From Alphaproteobacteria bacterium (GTDB taxonomy: Bacteria > Pseudomonadota > Alphaproteobacteria > Acetobacterales > Acetobacteraceae), in contig VGDL01000009.1 in assembly GCA_016869735.1 (NCBI GenBank), forward strand, positions 1 through 64,000: a DNA stretch of 64,000 nucleotides, written 5' to 3'. Under the pieces are notes generated by a model. That model worked only from the letters and a program-made list of their open reading frames with translations. It was not told where the DNA came from and did not search any database. The number at the start of each line of letters is the position of its first letter. The first letter of the stretch is position 1. The position numbers were made by a program, and so were the translations under genes. Of this stretch, positions 54,401 through 63,086 are shown in pieces.

Positions 54401-54983
54401 CGGCCATGTCGCCCATTACCTCGGCAAAGCGCGTTGGCGCGTGATATTTCGACAAAACCGCGAGGGCTTCCTTGGCTGCCCCACCCGTCAGCAGCGCATC
54501 GCGTTCGCGCGCCAGCAGCGCCCGGCCATCCTGTTCCTGCATCACCGCGAATTGCGGCGCGAGGCCGGCTTCCAGTGGAAAGCCGCGCAGCAGGGATTGC
54601 GCAAAACCATGGAGCGTTGAAATCCGCATGCCGCCCGGCTGTTCCAATACCTCCACAAACAATCGGCGCGCTGCGGCCAGCCCTTCGCGCCCTGGTGCAT
54701 TGCCTGTCAGTTTTTGCAAAATCTCCGCCAGCTTCGCATCATCCGCGACCGCCCATTCACCAAGGCGCAGCGCCAACCGCGTTGCCATTTCTGCCGCCGC
54801 TGCCTTGGTGAAGGTCAGGCATAGGATGCGCCCTGGCGGCACACCGGCCAGCAATAAGCGCAGCAACCTATCCGTCAGCAGCTTGGTTTTGCCCGAACCG
54901 GCAGAAGCTTCCACCCAGGCGGAGACAGCAGGATCGGCGGCGCGGGCTTGCGCTGCTTCGGCGGTCTGGCGAGCCTCATTCAT
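51483..54983 (-). CDS. addA: Double-strand break repair helicase AddA (alphaproteobacterial type)
   Basis: A 1166-residue UvrD-family helicase/nuclease that processes DNA ends for RecA-dependent repair. The Walker A is VEASAGSGKTKLLTDRLLRL, followed by LCLTFTKAAAAEMATRL, the Walker B region HILLDEAQDSNPDQW, FAVGDQKQSIYAFQGAD, VRIMTVHGAKGLQAPIVILPD and LLYVALTRAEDRLIICG. A RecB-type nuclease ends the protein (VLVLDFKTNRPPP). Its ATG overlaps the addB stop as ATGA. It is the last gene of the tsaE-amgK-murU-addB-addA operon. Confidence 0.96.
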   Translation of the reverse strand: MNEARQTAEAAQARAADPAVSAWVEASAGSGKTKLLTDRLLRLLLAGVPPGRILCLTFTKAAAAEMATRLALRLGEWAVADDAKLAEILQKLTGNAPGREGLAAARRLFVEVLEQPGGMRISTLHGFAQSLLRGFPLEAGLAPQFAVMQEQDGRALLARERDALLTGGAAKEALAVLSKYHAPTRFAEVMGDMAATGGKLLDAVQKRQGMAGLRVALARKLGIIPGEENEAALDAAVIDAPEAEALRAAAPLLLAGGKQDQDHGEKLAIWFALPQDQRVARNADWRAIFITGDNTVRVKLATKKLGARQDEISDLMRREGERQLVLDSKRAAARVLSASMALFAIGAPVLDRYQTAKDNAGLLDYDDLIAGARKLLDNPGSAWVMYKLDDGLDHILLDEAQDSNPDQWRVVGALTAEFFAGLGARDEQRSIFAVGDQKQSIYAFQGADAEGFGREKRNYQRIIEEAQQEFRPVALDVSFRSTKPVLALVDAVFADAPARDGVVTDKALQHLVDRAGHAGSVELWPILEVDKAPAPPDWAPPQQAIAAEGAAPALAAALAQRIKHMIDHETLPARVEKGKEATQPEGRPIRPGDILVLLRARKRGGFAPALVRELKKLSIPVGGIDRMILADELPVQDMLALAAWLLLPDDDLNLAALLKSPLIGLDEDALFNLAHGRGKSTLHAALMTHRGSATDIGRVADWLSVQAARLDFITPHGLFADVLGAPGPLDPRAGRARMLARLGPDAGDPLDELLNAALEHEKLNPPSLQGFVHWLRQGGAEVKREAEAAGDVVRIMTVHGAKGLQAPIVILPDTTRKAQDRKTLRWFEDGGEALPVWAPQMTGFAAPALTAQRQADQAREAEEEHRLLYVALTRAEDRLIICGWNGAQKLPPGCWYDLVAQGFVRLPGVQDCPFDPVAFGASADAFGAEPKLLSLRTLQSAPPRSEDPALASADKARPLAWAWQKAPEEALAGSLAPSAMPGEQETPAAAPRPAQDPLGLRFRRGRLVHALLQSLPEHPEDGWEELSRRFLARRAPGISAAEQEATLQEVLALLRQGWMQAALGAGSLAEAPLAGEVHGRLIAGQVDRLKVEAGRVLVLDFKTNRPPPERVEDVAPLYLRQMAAYRALLRAAFPGRRVECALVWTYGARFMALPDAVLDPHAPGGA

Positions 54984-57900
54984 GACGGATCCTCATCGCC
55001 AGAGGCCCATTCAGCGATACGCGCCAGATGATCATATTGCTTGCCGGGCGTGTCGCGTGCCGGGTGCGGGCGGCTTTCAAAGGGGGCGTCGCCCAACAAC
55101 ATGCGCTCCGCCAGCGCTGTAATGCGGGTGCGCGCGAGATCGGCGTAGGGCAAAGCATTTTTTGACGCTGCGCCGAGCTCCGTCGCTTCGCCTGGCGTTT
55201 CGCCGCCGCTCAATTTCCAATAGACCAGCGCGGTGGCCTTGGCGTCTGCGCTAATGGTCGCATAGCCGCCGGCTTCCAGAATCATTGCTTCCAGCGCCAA
55301 TTGCGGTGCGCCGCCGTCAGTAACCTTGGTCGTGGATGGCACCTGGCCGGTCTTGTAATCCAGAATGCGCCAGCCGCCGCTGGCCAATTCATCCAGCCGA
55401 TCCGCTTTGGCGAGGATTTCAATATCCCCGCCCGCCAGTTCCAACGTAACGCGGCCTTCATGTTCCGTGAGGCAGCGCAGCAGGCCGTTTTGTGCGCGCA
55501 GCTTTTCTTCTTCGGTAATCACGAAATCGCCCATGCGCGCCATGCGCGGCCCCCAGAAGGCGAGCACACCGGGATGCACGGCTTCCTTCTGCAACGCTTC
55601 GGCGCAGGCTTGCGTCCAAAGATCACGCGCGGTGGCTGCACCGGGCCAGCCTGTACCAAGCCCGGCCAGGAAGAACCGCATGGCGTGATGCACCAGCGTG
55701 CCATATTCCCGCGAACCGATATCCGCATCCAGATCATCAAGCGCGCGTAGCCGCAGGATGCGCGCGGCATAAAAGGCATAGGGATCGGCGATCAGTTGAG
55801 TCGCGTCCGAAACACTCAAGCGGCGCGGGCGCACATCAATTGGCGGGCGCGGCGCCGGGCGGCTCCAGGGCTTGTCGTCCTGATGTGGTTCATCCAAGGC
55901 GGTTGCCCAGCGTGCGGCGTCGCTGGCTGGCAATTTGATCTCGCCCTGTCCTTTCAGGAAAATTTCCAAGCGCGTTAGCCAACGCGTTGGCACGCTGGGC
56001 GCGCCGCCGCGTTTGCGCGCGGTGGACAGCACCACTTCACCCGCATGCGCTGCGGCATGAAAGAAATCCGCCGCCACGCGACCAATGCGCGCTTCCGGCG
56101 CGGGCAGGCCGAAACGCGTGCGCATCGGGCGGCTCATCCAGGGGCCAGGTTCGGTTGCTTGCGGCCAAATGTTTTCTTCCAGCGCGCCCAGGATCACGCG
56201 ATCAAAATGCTGCAAGCGCGCTTCCAAAAGGCCGAGGATCGCAATGCGCGGATGTGCCGCCGCATCGCGCCGCGCGCGGAAGGGTGGGGCAATTGGCCCC
56301 GCCAGCATGGCATCAAAACTCGCTGGCCACTCTGCGGGTTTGATCGGCGGCATTTCGCGCAAGGCTTCTGCAAGTGCGGCCAAATGTCGCGCCAGCGCTT
56401 CCCCTTCCTCACCTGCATAAAGCCTGATGCCGCCAGGCAGATCAGGTGTCGTGGCAAGCGCTTCCGCCGCCGCCAGATGCAGCGCCAGCAAATCAGCGGG
56501 CGGGCGCGCGGGGCTTGGTGGCAAGGCCGCAAAATCGCCAAGTCCGGCCTGCAAGGCATCCACCAATCCAAGCAAGGCAATATCGCCCGCGGGTAAGGCC
56601 GCGCGCAGGGCTGCAAGCCCCGCCGCTGGGCGCAGGCCGCGCAGAGATTGCCGTTCCAGGCTGCGCACCGCTTCAAGCCAGGCGCTGCGTTCCATGCCAG
56701 CGCTACACAGCGGATGCTTCAAGACTGCCAGCAAAGGCGCAGGCGCGAAGCCATCCGCCACCATGCGCGCCATCAGGCGCAAAAACGCCGCCGCTGGTGC
56801 ATCGGCCAAGGGCGCGCCGGCGCTGTCATCGGCGGTGATGCCATGGCGCGCGAGTTCTGCCGCGACACGCCGCGCCAAATCGCGATCCGGTGTGATCAGT
56901 GCCGCGCGCTTGCCGGGGACTTCCATCGCCTCACGCAGCAATAGCGCAATGGCAGCGGCTTCCTGCTGCGCTTCGGCGGCCTGCAAGCGGCTGATGCCAG
57001 CAAGGGCCGCCTGCCAGCGTGGCGCATCGCGTTCCGTCCAAACATCCAAACCTTCTGCCGGGCGCAGGCTGCGCGCCAGCATTACCGCGCGATCTGCCGG
57101 CGCGCCGTGATGATCGGCCTTGGTCCAAGGGCGCGGCGCATTGGGCTCCACACCAAGATCGGCAAGCAATTTCAATTGCCCGGCGAAGGGATGGCTGGGT
57201 GCGCGGCGCATGGCCTCAGCCAGGCTCGGCGTGATCGGTTCCGCCATGCCTTGCAGCACCAAAGCGCCATTGGGCAGGCTTGCGATGCAGCGGAGCAAAG
57301 CAGTCGCAGCCGGAATGGTGCCGCCCGCGCCAATGCCGGCGGCGATCAGTTTTTCGCGTGGTGGTGCCGCTTCCAGCGCGCGGCGCTGTGCTATCAGCGC
57401 GCGCACACGCGCCAGGCCCAAATCCATCAGGCGCTGCGCTTGCAACCAGCCATTCCAATCGCGCACCACGGCTTGCAACAGCTTGGTGGTGATTTGCCAA
57501 TGCACGGCAAGCTTATCCGGCACCAGCCCATCCAACCGCGCGAGCCAGCTTGCGGCGAAATCCACCGGATCGGCGGTTTCAATCAGATCAAGATCGGCTT
57601 CTTCAAAGGCAATTTCGTCAAAAAGCGTTGCAAGCTCTCCGGCCAGCAACCATGCTTGTTCCGGACCAAGCGGCCCGCCGAAGCGGCGCGGAATGGCAAG
57701 CACAATGCGCGACAAAACCGCCTGCCGTGTCAGCGGTGCGACTGCGGGCGGCAGATCAAGCAAGGCGGGCAGCGCCAATTCATCGGCTTCTTCCACCGAA
57801 AGCCCAGGCAGCGCACGCATGCGCGGCAGCAAAAGCGCGCGACCACCGGCCGCGGTCAGGAAGGCTTCGCGCAAGGCACGCGCAGCGCGGCGTGTTGGCA

Positions 57901-58015
57901 GCAACAGCGTAGTGGTGGCGAGCGCAGCGGGGTCATCACGCGGCACTTGCGCAAGCAGCCCTTCGGCCAGCGCGGGCAGGAAGCGCTGATCGGCGGGGAT
58001 CGTGAAAACGCGCAA
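54980..58015 (-). CDS. addB: Double-strand break repair protein AddB (alphaproteobacterial type)
   Basis: A 1011-residue partner of AddA. The N-terminal half resembles an inactivated helicase (TTTLLLPTRRAARALREAFL, LPRMRALPGLSVEEADEL). The C-terminal part has the PD-(D/E)XK nuclease: YGTLVHHAMRFFLAG, the metal site WRILDYKTGQVPSTTK and PQLALEAMILEAGG. In the complex AddB supplies the second nuclease and recognises regulatory sites. It starts 10 bases after the murU-like gene and overlaps addA by ATGA. Confidence 0.95.
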   Translation of the reverse strand: MRVFTIPADQRFLPALAEGLLAQVPRDDPAALATTTLLLPTRRAARALREAFLTAAGGRALLLPRMRALPGLSVEEADELALPALLDLPPAVAPLTRQAVLSRIVLAIPRRFGGPLGPEQAWLLAGELATLFDEIAFEEADLDLIETADPVDFAASWLARLDGLVPDKLAVHWQITTKLLQAVVRDWNGWLQAQRLMDLGLARVRALIAQRRALEAAPPREKLIAAGIGAGGTIPAATALLRCIASLPNGALVLQGMAEPITPSLAEAMRRAPSHPFAGQLKLLADLGVEPNAPRPWTKADHHGAPADRAVMLARSLRPAEGLDVWTERDAPRWQAALAGISRLQAAEAQQEAAAIALLLREAMEVPGKRAALITPDRDLARRVAAELARHGITADDSAGAPLADAPAAAFLRLMARMVADGFAPAPLLAVLKHPLCSAGMERSAWLEAVRSLERQSLRGLRPAAGLAALRAALPAGDIALLGLVDALQAGLGDFAALPPSPARPPADLLALHLAAAEALATTPDLPGGIRLYAGEEGEALARHLAALAEALREMPPIKPAEWPASFDAMLAGPIAPPFRARRDAAAHPRIAILGLLEARLQHFDRVILGALEENIWPQATEPGPWMSRPMRTRFGLPAPEARIGRVAADFFHAAAHAGEVVLSTARKRGGAPSVPTRWLTRLEIFLKGQGEIKLPASDAARWATALDEPHQDDKPWSRPAPRPPIDVRPRRLSVSDATQLIADPYAFYAARILRLRALDDLDADIGSREYGTLVHHAMRFFLAGLGTGWPGAATARDLWTQACAEALQKEAVHPGVLAFWGPRMARMGDFVITEEEKLRAQNGLLRCLTEHEGRVTLELAGGDIEILAKADRLDELASGGWRILDYKTGQVPSTTKVTDGGAPQLALEAMILEAGGYATISADAKATALVYWKLSGGETPGEATELGAASKNALPYADLARTRITALAERMLLGDAPFESRPHPARDTPGKQYDHLARIAEWASGDEDPS

Positions 58016-58025
58016 GGGCGCCGCT

Positions 58026-58754
58026 TCAGAACAGCGCGCGGATCACGCCGCTGCGCAAGACATCTTCGGCGTGTTCCAGATCAGCCGGGGTGGACAAATG
58101 AAACCACACGCCATCATGCACCAGCCCGTAAAGCCGCCCGGCTTCAATGGCGCGGTTATACAAGCGGTTCAGGCTGAAGGCGCCCGCAGGTGCCCCTTCA
58201 AACAATGCGGGTGAGAGGATTTGCACGCCACCGAAAAGATAGGGCGAAACCTCCCCTTCTTCGGGGCGGCGAATGGCGCCCAGCGGATCCAGCATGAAAT
58301 CCCCGCGCCCGATCTCGCCCGCGATTTGCGCGGCGCGGATCAGCAGCAGCAAGCCATCCATGCGTTCAGGATCGAAAGCGGCGGCAAGGCGCGAAAGCGC
58401 TGAATGCGGGCCATCAAGCCAAAACGCGTCACCATTCACTACGGCAAAGGGCGCATCACCAAGCGCGGGCAGGGCGCGCACCACACCGCCGCCGGTCTCC
58501 AGCAGGGTTTCCTCACGCTGCAGCGTGATGCGTGGCGCGCGGCGCGCCGCGACACAATCGGCGACTTGATCTGCCAGCCAATGCGCGTTCACCACTGCAT
58601 CCGTTACACCGGCATCGGTCAGCCGATCCAGCGCATGATCCAGCAGGCTCCGCCCCGCCAAGGGTAAAAGCGGTTTTGGCATGGCTTCCGATAAGGGGCG
58701 CATGCGCGTGCCAAGGCCGGCGGCCAGAACCATGGCGCGGGAGAGGTTGATCAT
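58026..58754 (-). CDS. murU: N-acetylmuramate-1-phosphate uridylyltransferase (MurU-like nucleotidyltransferase)
   Basis: A 242-residue sugar-phosphate nucleotidyltransferase. The nucleotide-binding N-terminus is AMVLAAGLGTRMRPLSEAMPKPLLPLAGRSLLDH, with LETGGGVVRALPALG and FAVVNGDAFWLDG further on. Adjacent to an AmgK-type kinase, it should be MurU of the peptidoglycan-recycling shunt that makes UDP-MurNAc without de novo synthesis. The ATG at 58754 overlaps the amgK stop (ATGA); the longer ORF-track start is not used. Confidence 0.92.
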   Translation of the reverse strand: MINLSRAMVLAAGLGTRMRPLSEAMPKPLLPLAGRSLLDHALDRLTDAGVTDAVVNAHWLADQVADCVAARRAPRITLQREETLLETGGGVVRALPALGDAPFAVVNGDAFWLDGPHSALSRLAAAFDPERMDGLLLLIRAAQIAGEIGRGDFMLDPLGAIRRPEEGEVSPYLFGGVQILSPALFEGAPAGAFSLNRLYNRAIEAGRLYGLVHDGVWFHLSTPADLEHAEDVLRSGVIRALF

Positions 58755-59734
58755 GCAGGCTCCTTCGCCGGATCGGGAGTGCGGCGCAAGTGGCGCGGCA
58801 AGGTAGCATCCAACCACAGGCGCAGCGGTGTCGTGGCGGGGTGTTCGAGCGCTTCATCCAAAAGCCGCCAGCAGCGCGGTCCATGGATCAAATAGCGCGG
58901 CTTATTGTCCCGCCGAGACAGCCGCACCCAAAGTGCTGCCACGCGCAAATGGCGTGGCGCGGCGCAGGCGGCCATGGCGGCGGTGAAATCCCCCCGCGCC
59001 ACGCCGGGCCGTGCGGCGAAGTAGCGTTCAATCGCCGCATCGCGCGCTGTTGGCGCCACATCGCGCCGTGCATCTTGCGTCAGCGAAACAAGATCATAAG
59101 CGGGGTGCCCCAACCCAGCATCCTGGAAATCGAGCAAGCCGGTGCGCCGCGCACCCGCGCGCCCATCAAGCCGCATCAGATTGGCCGGGAAGTAATCGCG
59201 ATGCACAAAACCTTGCACGCCTGCGAAGGGTGCCAGCATGGCGTGCAACGCATCCGCAAGCCCAGCGCGCAAATCATCGCCGGGCGCGCTGCCCATCATC
59301 GCCGGCCACCACCAATCGAGAAAAGTCGCCGCTGTCGCCCGCGCCATGGCTGCCGCGTCCCAAGCCGGTAGGTCAGCCGGTGGCGGGGCTTCATGTAGTG
59401 CGGCGAGTGTCTCAGAGGCCTCGGCGTAAAGCGCGGGGGCAGGCGCACCGGCATCGAGCAAGGCGGCATGGGTGGCGTCACCGAAATCCTCCAGCAGCAC
59501 GAGGCCCGCTTCGGGATCGGCGGCGATGATCTCAGGCGCGGAAAGCCCGATGCCCTGGATGTGCTGCGCAATGGCGATGAAGGGCCGGGTGTTTTCCGGC
59601 GGCGGTGCCTCCATCAACAAAGCTGGGCGCGGCCCGCCCAGTAGCCGCGTATAACGCCGGGCGGAGGCGTCTGATGGCAGGGGCGCAAGCCGCGCCGCGC
59701 CGAAACCGGCCTGGTTCAGAAATTCGGTCATCAT
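58751..59734 (-). CDS. amgK: N-acetylmuramate/N-acetylglucosamine kinase (AmgK-like aminoglycoside phosphotransferase fold)
   Basis: A 327-residue kinase of the aminoglycoside-phosphotransferase fold. It has LPSDASARRYTRLLGG, LVLLEDFGDATHAALL, the catalytic loop FVHRDYFPANLM and the metal motif GLLDFQDAGLGHPAYDLVSLTQDAR, followed by an alphaproteobacterial-style RYLIHGPR. Next to murU it should phosphorylate anomeric MurNAc/GlcNAc in cell-wall recycling rather than antibiotics. The ATG at 59734 overlaps the tsaE stop (ATGA). Confidence 0.92.
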   Translation of the reverse strand: MMTEFLNQAGFGAARLAPLPSDASARRYTRLLGGPRPALLMEAPPPENTRPFIAIAQHIQGIGLSAPEIIAADPEAGLVLLEDFGDATHAALLDAGAPAPALYAEASETLAALHEAPPPADLPAWDAAAMARATAATFLDWWWPAMMGSAPGDDLRAGLADALHAMLAPFAGVQGFVHRDYFPANLMRLDGRAGARRTGLLDFQDAGLGHPAYDLVSLTQDARRDVAPTARDAAIERYFAARPGVARGDFTAAMAACAAPRHLRVAALWVRLSRRDNKPRYLIHGPRCWRLLDEALEHPATTPLRLWLDATLPRHLRRTPDPAKEPA

Positions 59735-60183
59735 GGGCGCAAGCCTGCAAGCCTGGAATCCCAACCGCTTAGCACCACATGGCGCGCTTCTTCAGCCAAG
59801 CCTGGCATCAGGTGGATGCGGAGCGCATCGGTTGGCGCAAGCGGGCCAAGCCGTTCGGGCCATTCCACCAGCACAATCCCCTCCCGCGCTTCATCCCAGC
59901 CCAATTCCGCCAGGCCATCGGGGCCGGAAAGCCGATAAAGGTCGAAATGATGCGCGGGGCCGCAGGGCAAATCATAACTCTGCACCAGGGTGAAGGTCGG
60001 GCTTGGCACTTCAAGCGCGGGGTCATTGGACGCAGCACGCAGCAGGGCGCGGGCAAAGGCGCTTTTGCCGGCGCCAAGGGGGCCTTCCAGCAGCACCGCA
60101 TCACCGGGCCTCAGCATGGGCGCAAGCCGCTCCGCGAGCGCTTCCGTCGCCGCCAGATCGGGCAGATCCAAGGCAATTTCCAT
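59731..60183 (-). CDS. tsaE: tRNA threonylcarbamoyladenosine biosynthesis ATPase TsaE
   Basis: A 150-residue P-loop ATPase needed with TsaB and TsaD for t6A37 of tRNA. It shows LRPGDAVLLEGPLGAGKSAFARALL (Walker A), VPSPTFTLVQSYD, HFDLYRLSGPDGLAELGWDE and ILVEWPERLG. Standard length results from the ATG at 60183 with GGGAGGA upstream. The ORF-track extension to 60645 runs antisense through the reductase gene and is discarded. It is the first gene of the tsaE-amgK-murU-addBA operon. Confidence 0.95.
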   Translation of the reverse strand: MEIALDLPDLAATEALAERLAPMLRPGDAVLLEGPLGAGKSAFARALLRAASNDPALEVPSPTFTLVQSYDLPCGPAHHFDLYRLSGPDGLAELGWDEAREGIVLVEWPERLGPLAPTDALRIHLMPGLAEEARHVVLSGWDSRLAGLRP

Positions 60184-60268
60184 CGGCGCCTGATCCTCCC
60201 TTGCCGTCAAAGCTTTGACCAAAACCAAGTCTCGTCTATCACGCCCCCCTGGATTCGGGGGAGAGCCC

Positions 60269-61288
60269 ATGCCGGCCGAGATTGAAACCGATGTCGCGAT
60301 TATTGGTGCGGGCCCTGTCGGGCTTTTCGCGGTGTTTGAATGCGGCATGCTGCGCATGAAATCCGTGGTGATTGACGCGCTGGAAGCAATCGGCGGGCAA
60401 TGCACGGCGCTGTATCCCGAAAAGCCTATTTTCGACATTCCCGCCCATCCGCAAATCGCCGCCGCCGATCTGATTGGCCAGTTGGAAGCCCAGGCCGCGC
60501 CCTTCGCGCCGCAATACCTGTTTGGCCGCCGTGTGGAGACGCTGCGCCAGGAAGGCAGCGCTTTGGTGCTGGGCACTTCCGCCGGCGATACTATTCGCGC
60601 CAAGGCCGTGATCCTGGCTGCTGGTGCCGGCGCCTTCGGCCCCAATCGTCCGCCCTTGGCCGGGCTTCCGGGTTATGAGGCTTCCGGCGCTGTTCGCTAC
60701 ATGGTGGCGAAGCGCGAAGAATTTCGTGGCAAGCGCGTGGTGATTGCGGGCGGCGGTGATTCCGCCGTTGATTGGGCGCTGTCGCTCAAGGATATCGCGG
60801 CCAAGGTCGTTGTTGTGCATCGCCGCCCGAAATTCCGCGCCGCGCCGGAAACCGCCGCGCAATTGGAAGCCGCGGCAGCGCGGGGGGAAGTGGAAATGGC
60901 CATCCCCTATCAGCTACACGGGCTGAAAGGTGATGGCGCCAAGCTGGAAGCGGTGGAATTGGCGACCCTGCAAGGTGACGTGCGCGACGTGCCGGCGGAC
61001 CATTTGCTCGCGTTTTTTGGCCTTTCAATGGATTTGGGCCCGATCGCCGATTGGGGGCTTGGGCTGGAACGCAGCCATGTCAGCGTGACACCAGCAACGT
61101 GTGAAACCAATATCCCCGGCGTCTATGCCATTGGTGATATCGCGACCTATCCCGGCAAACTTAAGTTGATCCTGCAAGGATTTTCTGAAGCCGCCATGGC
61201 AGCGCATGCGATCCATCCGCGCGTTTTCCCGGATACCGCGCTGCATTTCGAATATTCTACCAGCAAAGGCGTGCCCGGCGCGGCGTGA
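60269..61288 (+). CDS. Ferredoxin-NADP(+) reductase, thioredoxin-reductase-like type
   Basis: A 339-residue flavoenzyme of the thioredoxin-reductase-like FNR group found in Firmicutes and alphaproteobacteria. The FAD motif is VAIIGAGPVGLFAVFECGML, followed by IGGQCTALYPEKPIFDIPA, the NADPH motif VVIAGGGDSAVDWALSL and HRRPKFRAAPET, and the C-terminal GVYAIGDIATYPGKLKLILQGFSEAAMAA. The CxxC of true thioredoxin reductases is absent, which supports the FNR call. It moves electrons between NADPH and ferredoxin. The start is the ATG at 60269 with GGGGGAGAG upstream. Confidence 0.93.
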   Translation: MPAEIETDVAIIGAGPVGLFAVFECGMLRMKSVVIDALEAIGGQCTALYPEKPIFDIPAHPQIAAADLIGQLEAQAAPFAPQYLFGRRVETLRQEGSALVLGTSAGDTIRAKAVILAAGAGAFGPNRPPLAGLPGYEASGAVRYMVAKREEFRGKRVVIAGGGDSAVDWALSLKDIAAKVVVVHRRPKFRAAPETAAQLEAAAARGEVEMAIPYQLHGLKGDGAKLEAVELATLQGDVRDVPADHLLAFFGLSMDLGPIADWGLGLERSHVSVTPATCETNIPGVYAIGDIATYPGKLKLILQGFSEAAMAAHAIHPRVFPDTALHFEYSTSKGVPGAA

Positions 61289-61295
61289 GCATCCC

Positions 61296-61970
61296 ATGCT
61301 GAAAATGATCCGCGTTTTCGCCTTTCTGCTGATCGCCATTCTGGGCGGGCTATGGGGGCTTGCCTGGTATTTGCGCGCACCGGGGGAAGCGATGGGGGAC
61401 GCGTTTCTGCGGCAATTGGCGCAGTTCGGGGGCGCGGATATGCCCGCGCCTTCTGCAGGTGGCGTGCAATTGCCGCAGGGCATCGCCCTTGGCGGCGCCT
61501 TCAGTTTGCAGGATCACACCGGCCAGCGCGTGACCGAACGCGCCTTCACGGGCAAGCTTGGCTTGATCTATTTCGGCTTCACCTATTGCCCTGATGTATG
61601 CCCAACGGAATTGGGCCTGATGGCATCGGCGCTTGATCTGCTGGGGCCTGATGCGGCGCGTGTGCTGCCCGTGCTGATTACGATAGACCCGGCGCGCGAT
61701 ACGCCGGCGGCTTTGGCCGATTACGTTGCCCGCTTTCATCCGGCCTTGACCGGTTTGACCGGTACGGATGAAGAAATCGCCACAGCTGCGCGGGCGTTTC
61801 GCGTATATTATCGAAAGGTCACCCCACCGGGTGCCAGCGACTATCTGATGGACCATTCATCCTTCATCTATTTGGTTGGGCCTGATGGCAGGGTGCGCCA
61901 GCTTTTCCGCCCCAATACGCCGCCTGAGACTATCGCGGCAGCCATTAAGGGGCAGCTACGGCAACTTTAA
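61296..61970 (+). CDS. SCO1/SenC-family copper chaperone
   Basis: A 224-residue protein with one N-terminal membrane anchor (VFAFLLIAILGGLWGLAWYL) and a thioredoxin-fold SCO domain. Copper ligands are the CxxxC in FTYCPDVCPTELG and the distal His in YLMDHSSFIYLVGPDG. SCO proteins help assemble the CuA site of cytochrome c oxidase or act in redox defence. The start is the ATG at 61296, 7 bases after the reductase gene, suggesting one transcript. Confidence 0.94.
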   Translation: MLKMIRVFAFLLIAILGGLWGLAWYLRAPGEAMGDAFLRQLAQFGGADMPAPSAGGVQLPQGIALGGAFSLQDHTGQRVTERAFTGKLGLIYFGFTYCPDVCPTELGLMASALDLLGPDAARVLPVLITIDPARDTPAALADYVARFHPALTGLTGTDEEIATAARAFRVYYRKVTPPGASDYLMDHSSFIYLVGPDGRVRQLFRPNTPPETIAAAIKGQLRQL

Positions 61971-62064
61971 CCTTTGGGCGACTTTCACGGCGAAAAGCTT
62001 TCTGATAACGGAATTGTTTACGGAAAGCCGAAGAAAAACTCGGAAGCTCAATGGGGAATGCTGG

Positions 62065-62346
62065 ATGGAAAACGATATCAGTGAGCGGGAAGGCGGTGCC
62101 GAACGGGGCGCATCTGCTGGCCCCAGGCACACAAGAAGATTGTCGGACAAGATTCTGATCGCCTTTCATCATGCGTGCGACCAATCTGATTTCGATGTGG
62201 CGAATGACCTGCTGCTGATCCTGGAAAAAATGTTGAAGCGGCCAAGCGCCGGCTCTGACACCAATCGCCGCAAAAGCATTGAAAGCCTGATCGCCGCGCA
62301 TGAAAGGCTATGGCTGCTGCGCCATCCGGAAGCGCGCGATAGCTAA
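62065..62346 (+). CDS. Small conserved hypothetical protein (93 residues)
   Basis: From the ATG at 62065 the product has a polar first third (MENDISEREGGAERGASAG) and a helical remainder, with LSDKILIAFHHACDQSDFDVANDLLLILEKMLKR and SIESLIAAHERLWLLRHPE. No catalytic motif, signal or membrane segment is seen. I do not recognise a named family, though similar short helical proteins occur next to cell-division or methyltransferase genes in alphaproteobacteria. The ORF-track start at 61876 lies inside the SCO gene. Its stop overlaps that of the convergent methyltransferase gene. Confidence 0.7.
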   Translation: MENDISEREGGAERGASAGPRHTRRLSDKILIAFHHACDQSDFDVANDLLLILEKMLKRPSAGSDTNRRKSIESLIAAHERLWLLRHPEARDS

Positions 62347-63086
62347 TTCGCGTCGAAGGGCGCCGCGTCTCTCAGGATAGCCTCGGCGGCATCGGTAAAG
62401 CGGCCATCGGCTTCATGCAGCACAAGGCCGGGCAGGATTTTCGCGGGGCTGCGCGCCCCCTTGCGGGCACGAAGCAGAACCCGCTTGGCGGCAACCCCGG
62501 CGCGGGGCCAAAGCGGCAGCAATTCCACGGCGCCGAAGCCCGCCGCATGGATCGCGGCCACTGCCGCGTCAAACCGCGCGGCGGGTAGGATCAGGCTTAG
62601 GCTGCCGCGTGGCGCAATGGCGGCGGCCAGAAACCCAACCCAATCCGCCAAGCCAGGCCCTGCCTCATGCGTTGCGGCGCGGCGAATGGCGCCAGGCGGG
62701 GGCGTGCCGCCCGGCCAATAGGGCGGATTGGCAAAGCCATGCGCCACCGGGCCAAGCGCGCACGCCAGCGCCAGATCTGCGACGTCGCCGTGTTCGATGC
62801 GGGCATCAACCTTGGCCCGCGCGGCATTGTCCCGCGCCAGCGCCGCCATGGCCGCTTCACGTTCCACTGCGCGAATCGCAAGTCCCGGCACGCGGGCGGC
62901 GAGGCATAGAAACGCTGCGCCACTGCCGGGGCCGGCTTCCAACACGGTCTCTCCCGGCTTGGCCGGCACAAAGGCGGCCAGCAGCACCGCATCCAAGCCG
63001 GCGCGGAAACCCTGGCGCGGCTGGCGCAGCGCCACACGGCCATTCAGCAAGTGATCTTCGGTGACATTCTCAGCACCTTCGGTCAC
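62343..63086 (-). CDS. TrmN6-like adenine-N6 methyltransferase (tRNA1(Val) type)
   Basis: A 247-residue class I methyltransferase. It has LRQPRQGFRAGLDAVLLAAF at the start, the SAM site VLEAGPGSGAAFLCLAARVPGL, VEREAAMAALARDNAA, and the adenine-N6 catalytic motif FANPPYWPGG (NPPY). This arrangement is that of TrmN6/YfiC, which methylates adenosine 37 of tRNA1(Val). The start is GTG at 63086, overlapping the DUF2007 stop (GTGA). Confidence 0.88.
   Translation of the reverse strand: MTEGAENVTEDHLLNGRVALRQPRQGFRAGLDAVLLAAFVPAKPGETVLEAGPGSGAAFLCLAARVPGLAIRAVEREAAMAALARDNAARAKVDARIEHGDVADLALACALGPVAHGFANPPYWPGGTPPPGAIRRAATHEAGPGLADWVGFLAAAIAPRGSLSLILPAARFDAAVAAIHAAGFGAVELLPLWPRAGVAAKRVLLRARKGARSPAKILPGLVLHEADGRFTDAAEAILRDAAPFDAN

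Noticed and set aside
52959-54620. 553-residue forward ORF opposite addA
   Set aside because: It is the antisense shadow of a clear AddA coding region.
58751-59734. Aminoglycoside resistance gene
   Set aside because: The fold is that of aminoglycoside phosphotransferases, but the overlap with murU and tsaE identifies the cell-wall recycling kinase AmgK.
60184-60645. N-terminal extension of TsaE (304-residue ORF)
   Set aside because: It runs antisense through the ferredoxin-NADP reductase gene; TsaE is complete from 60183.
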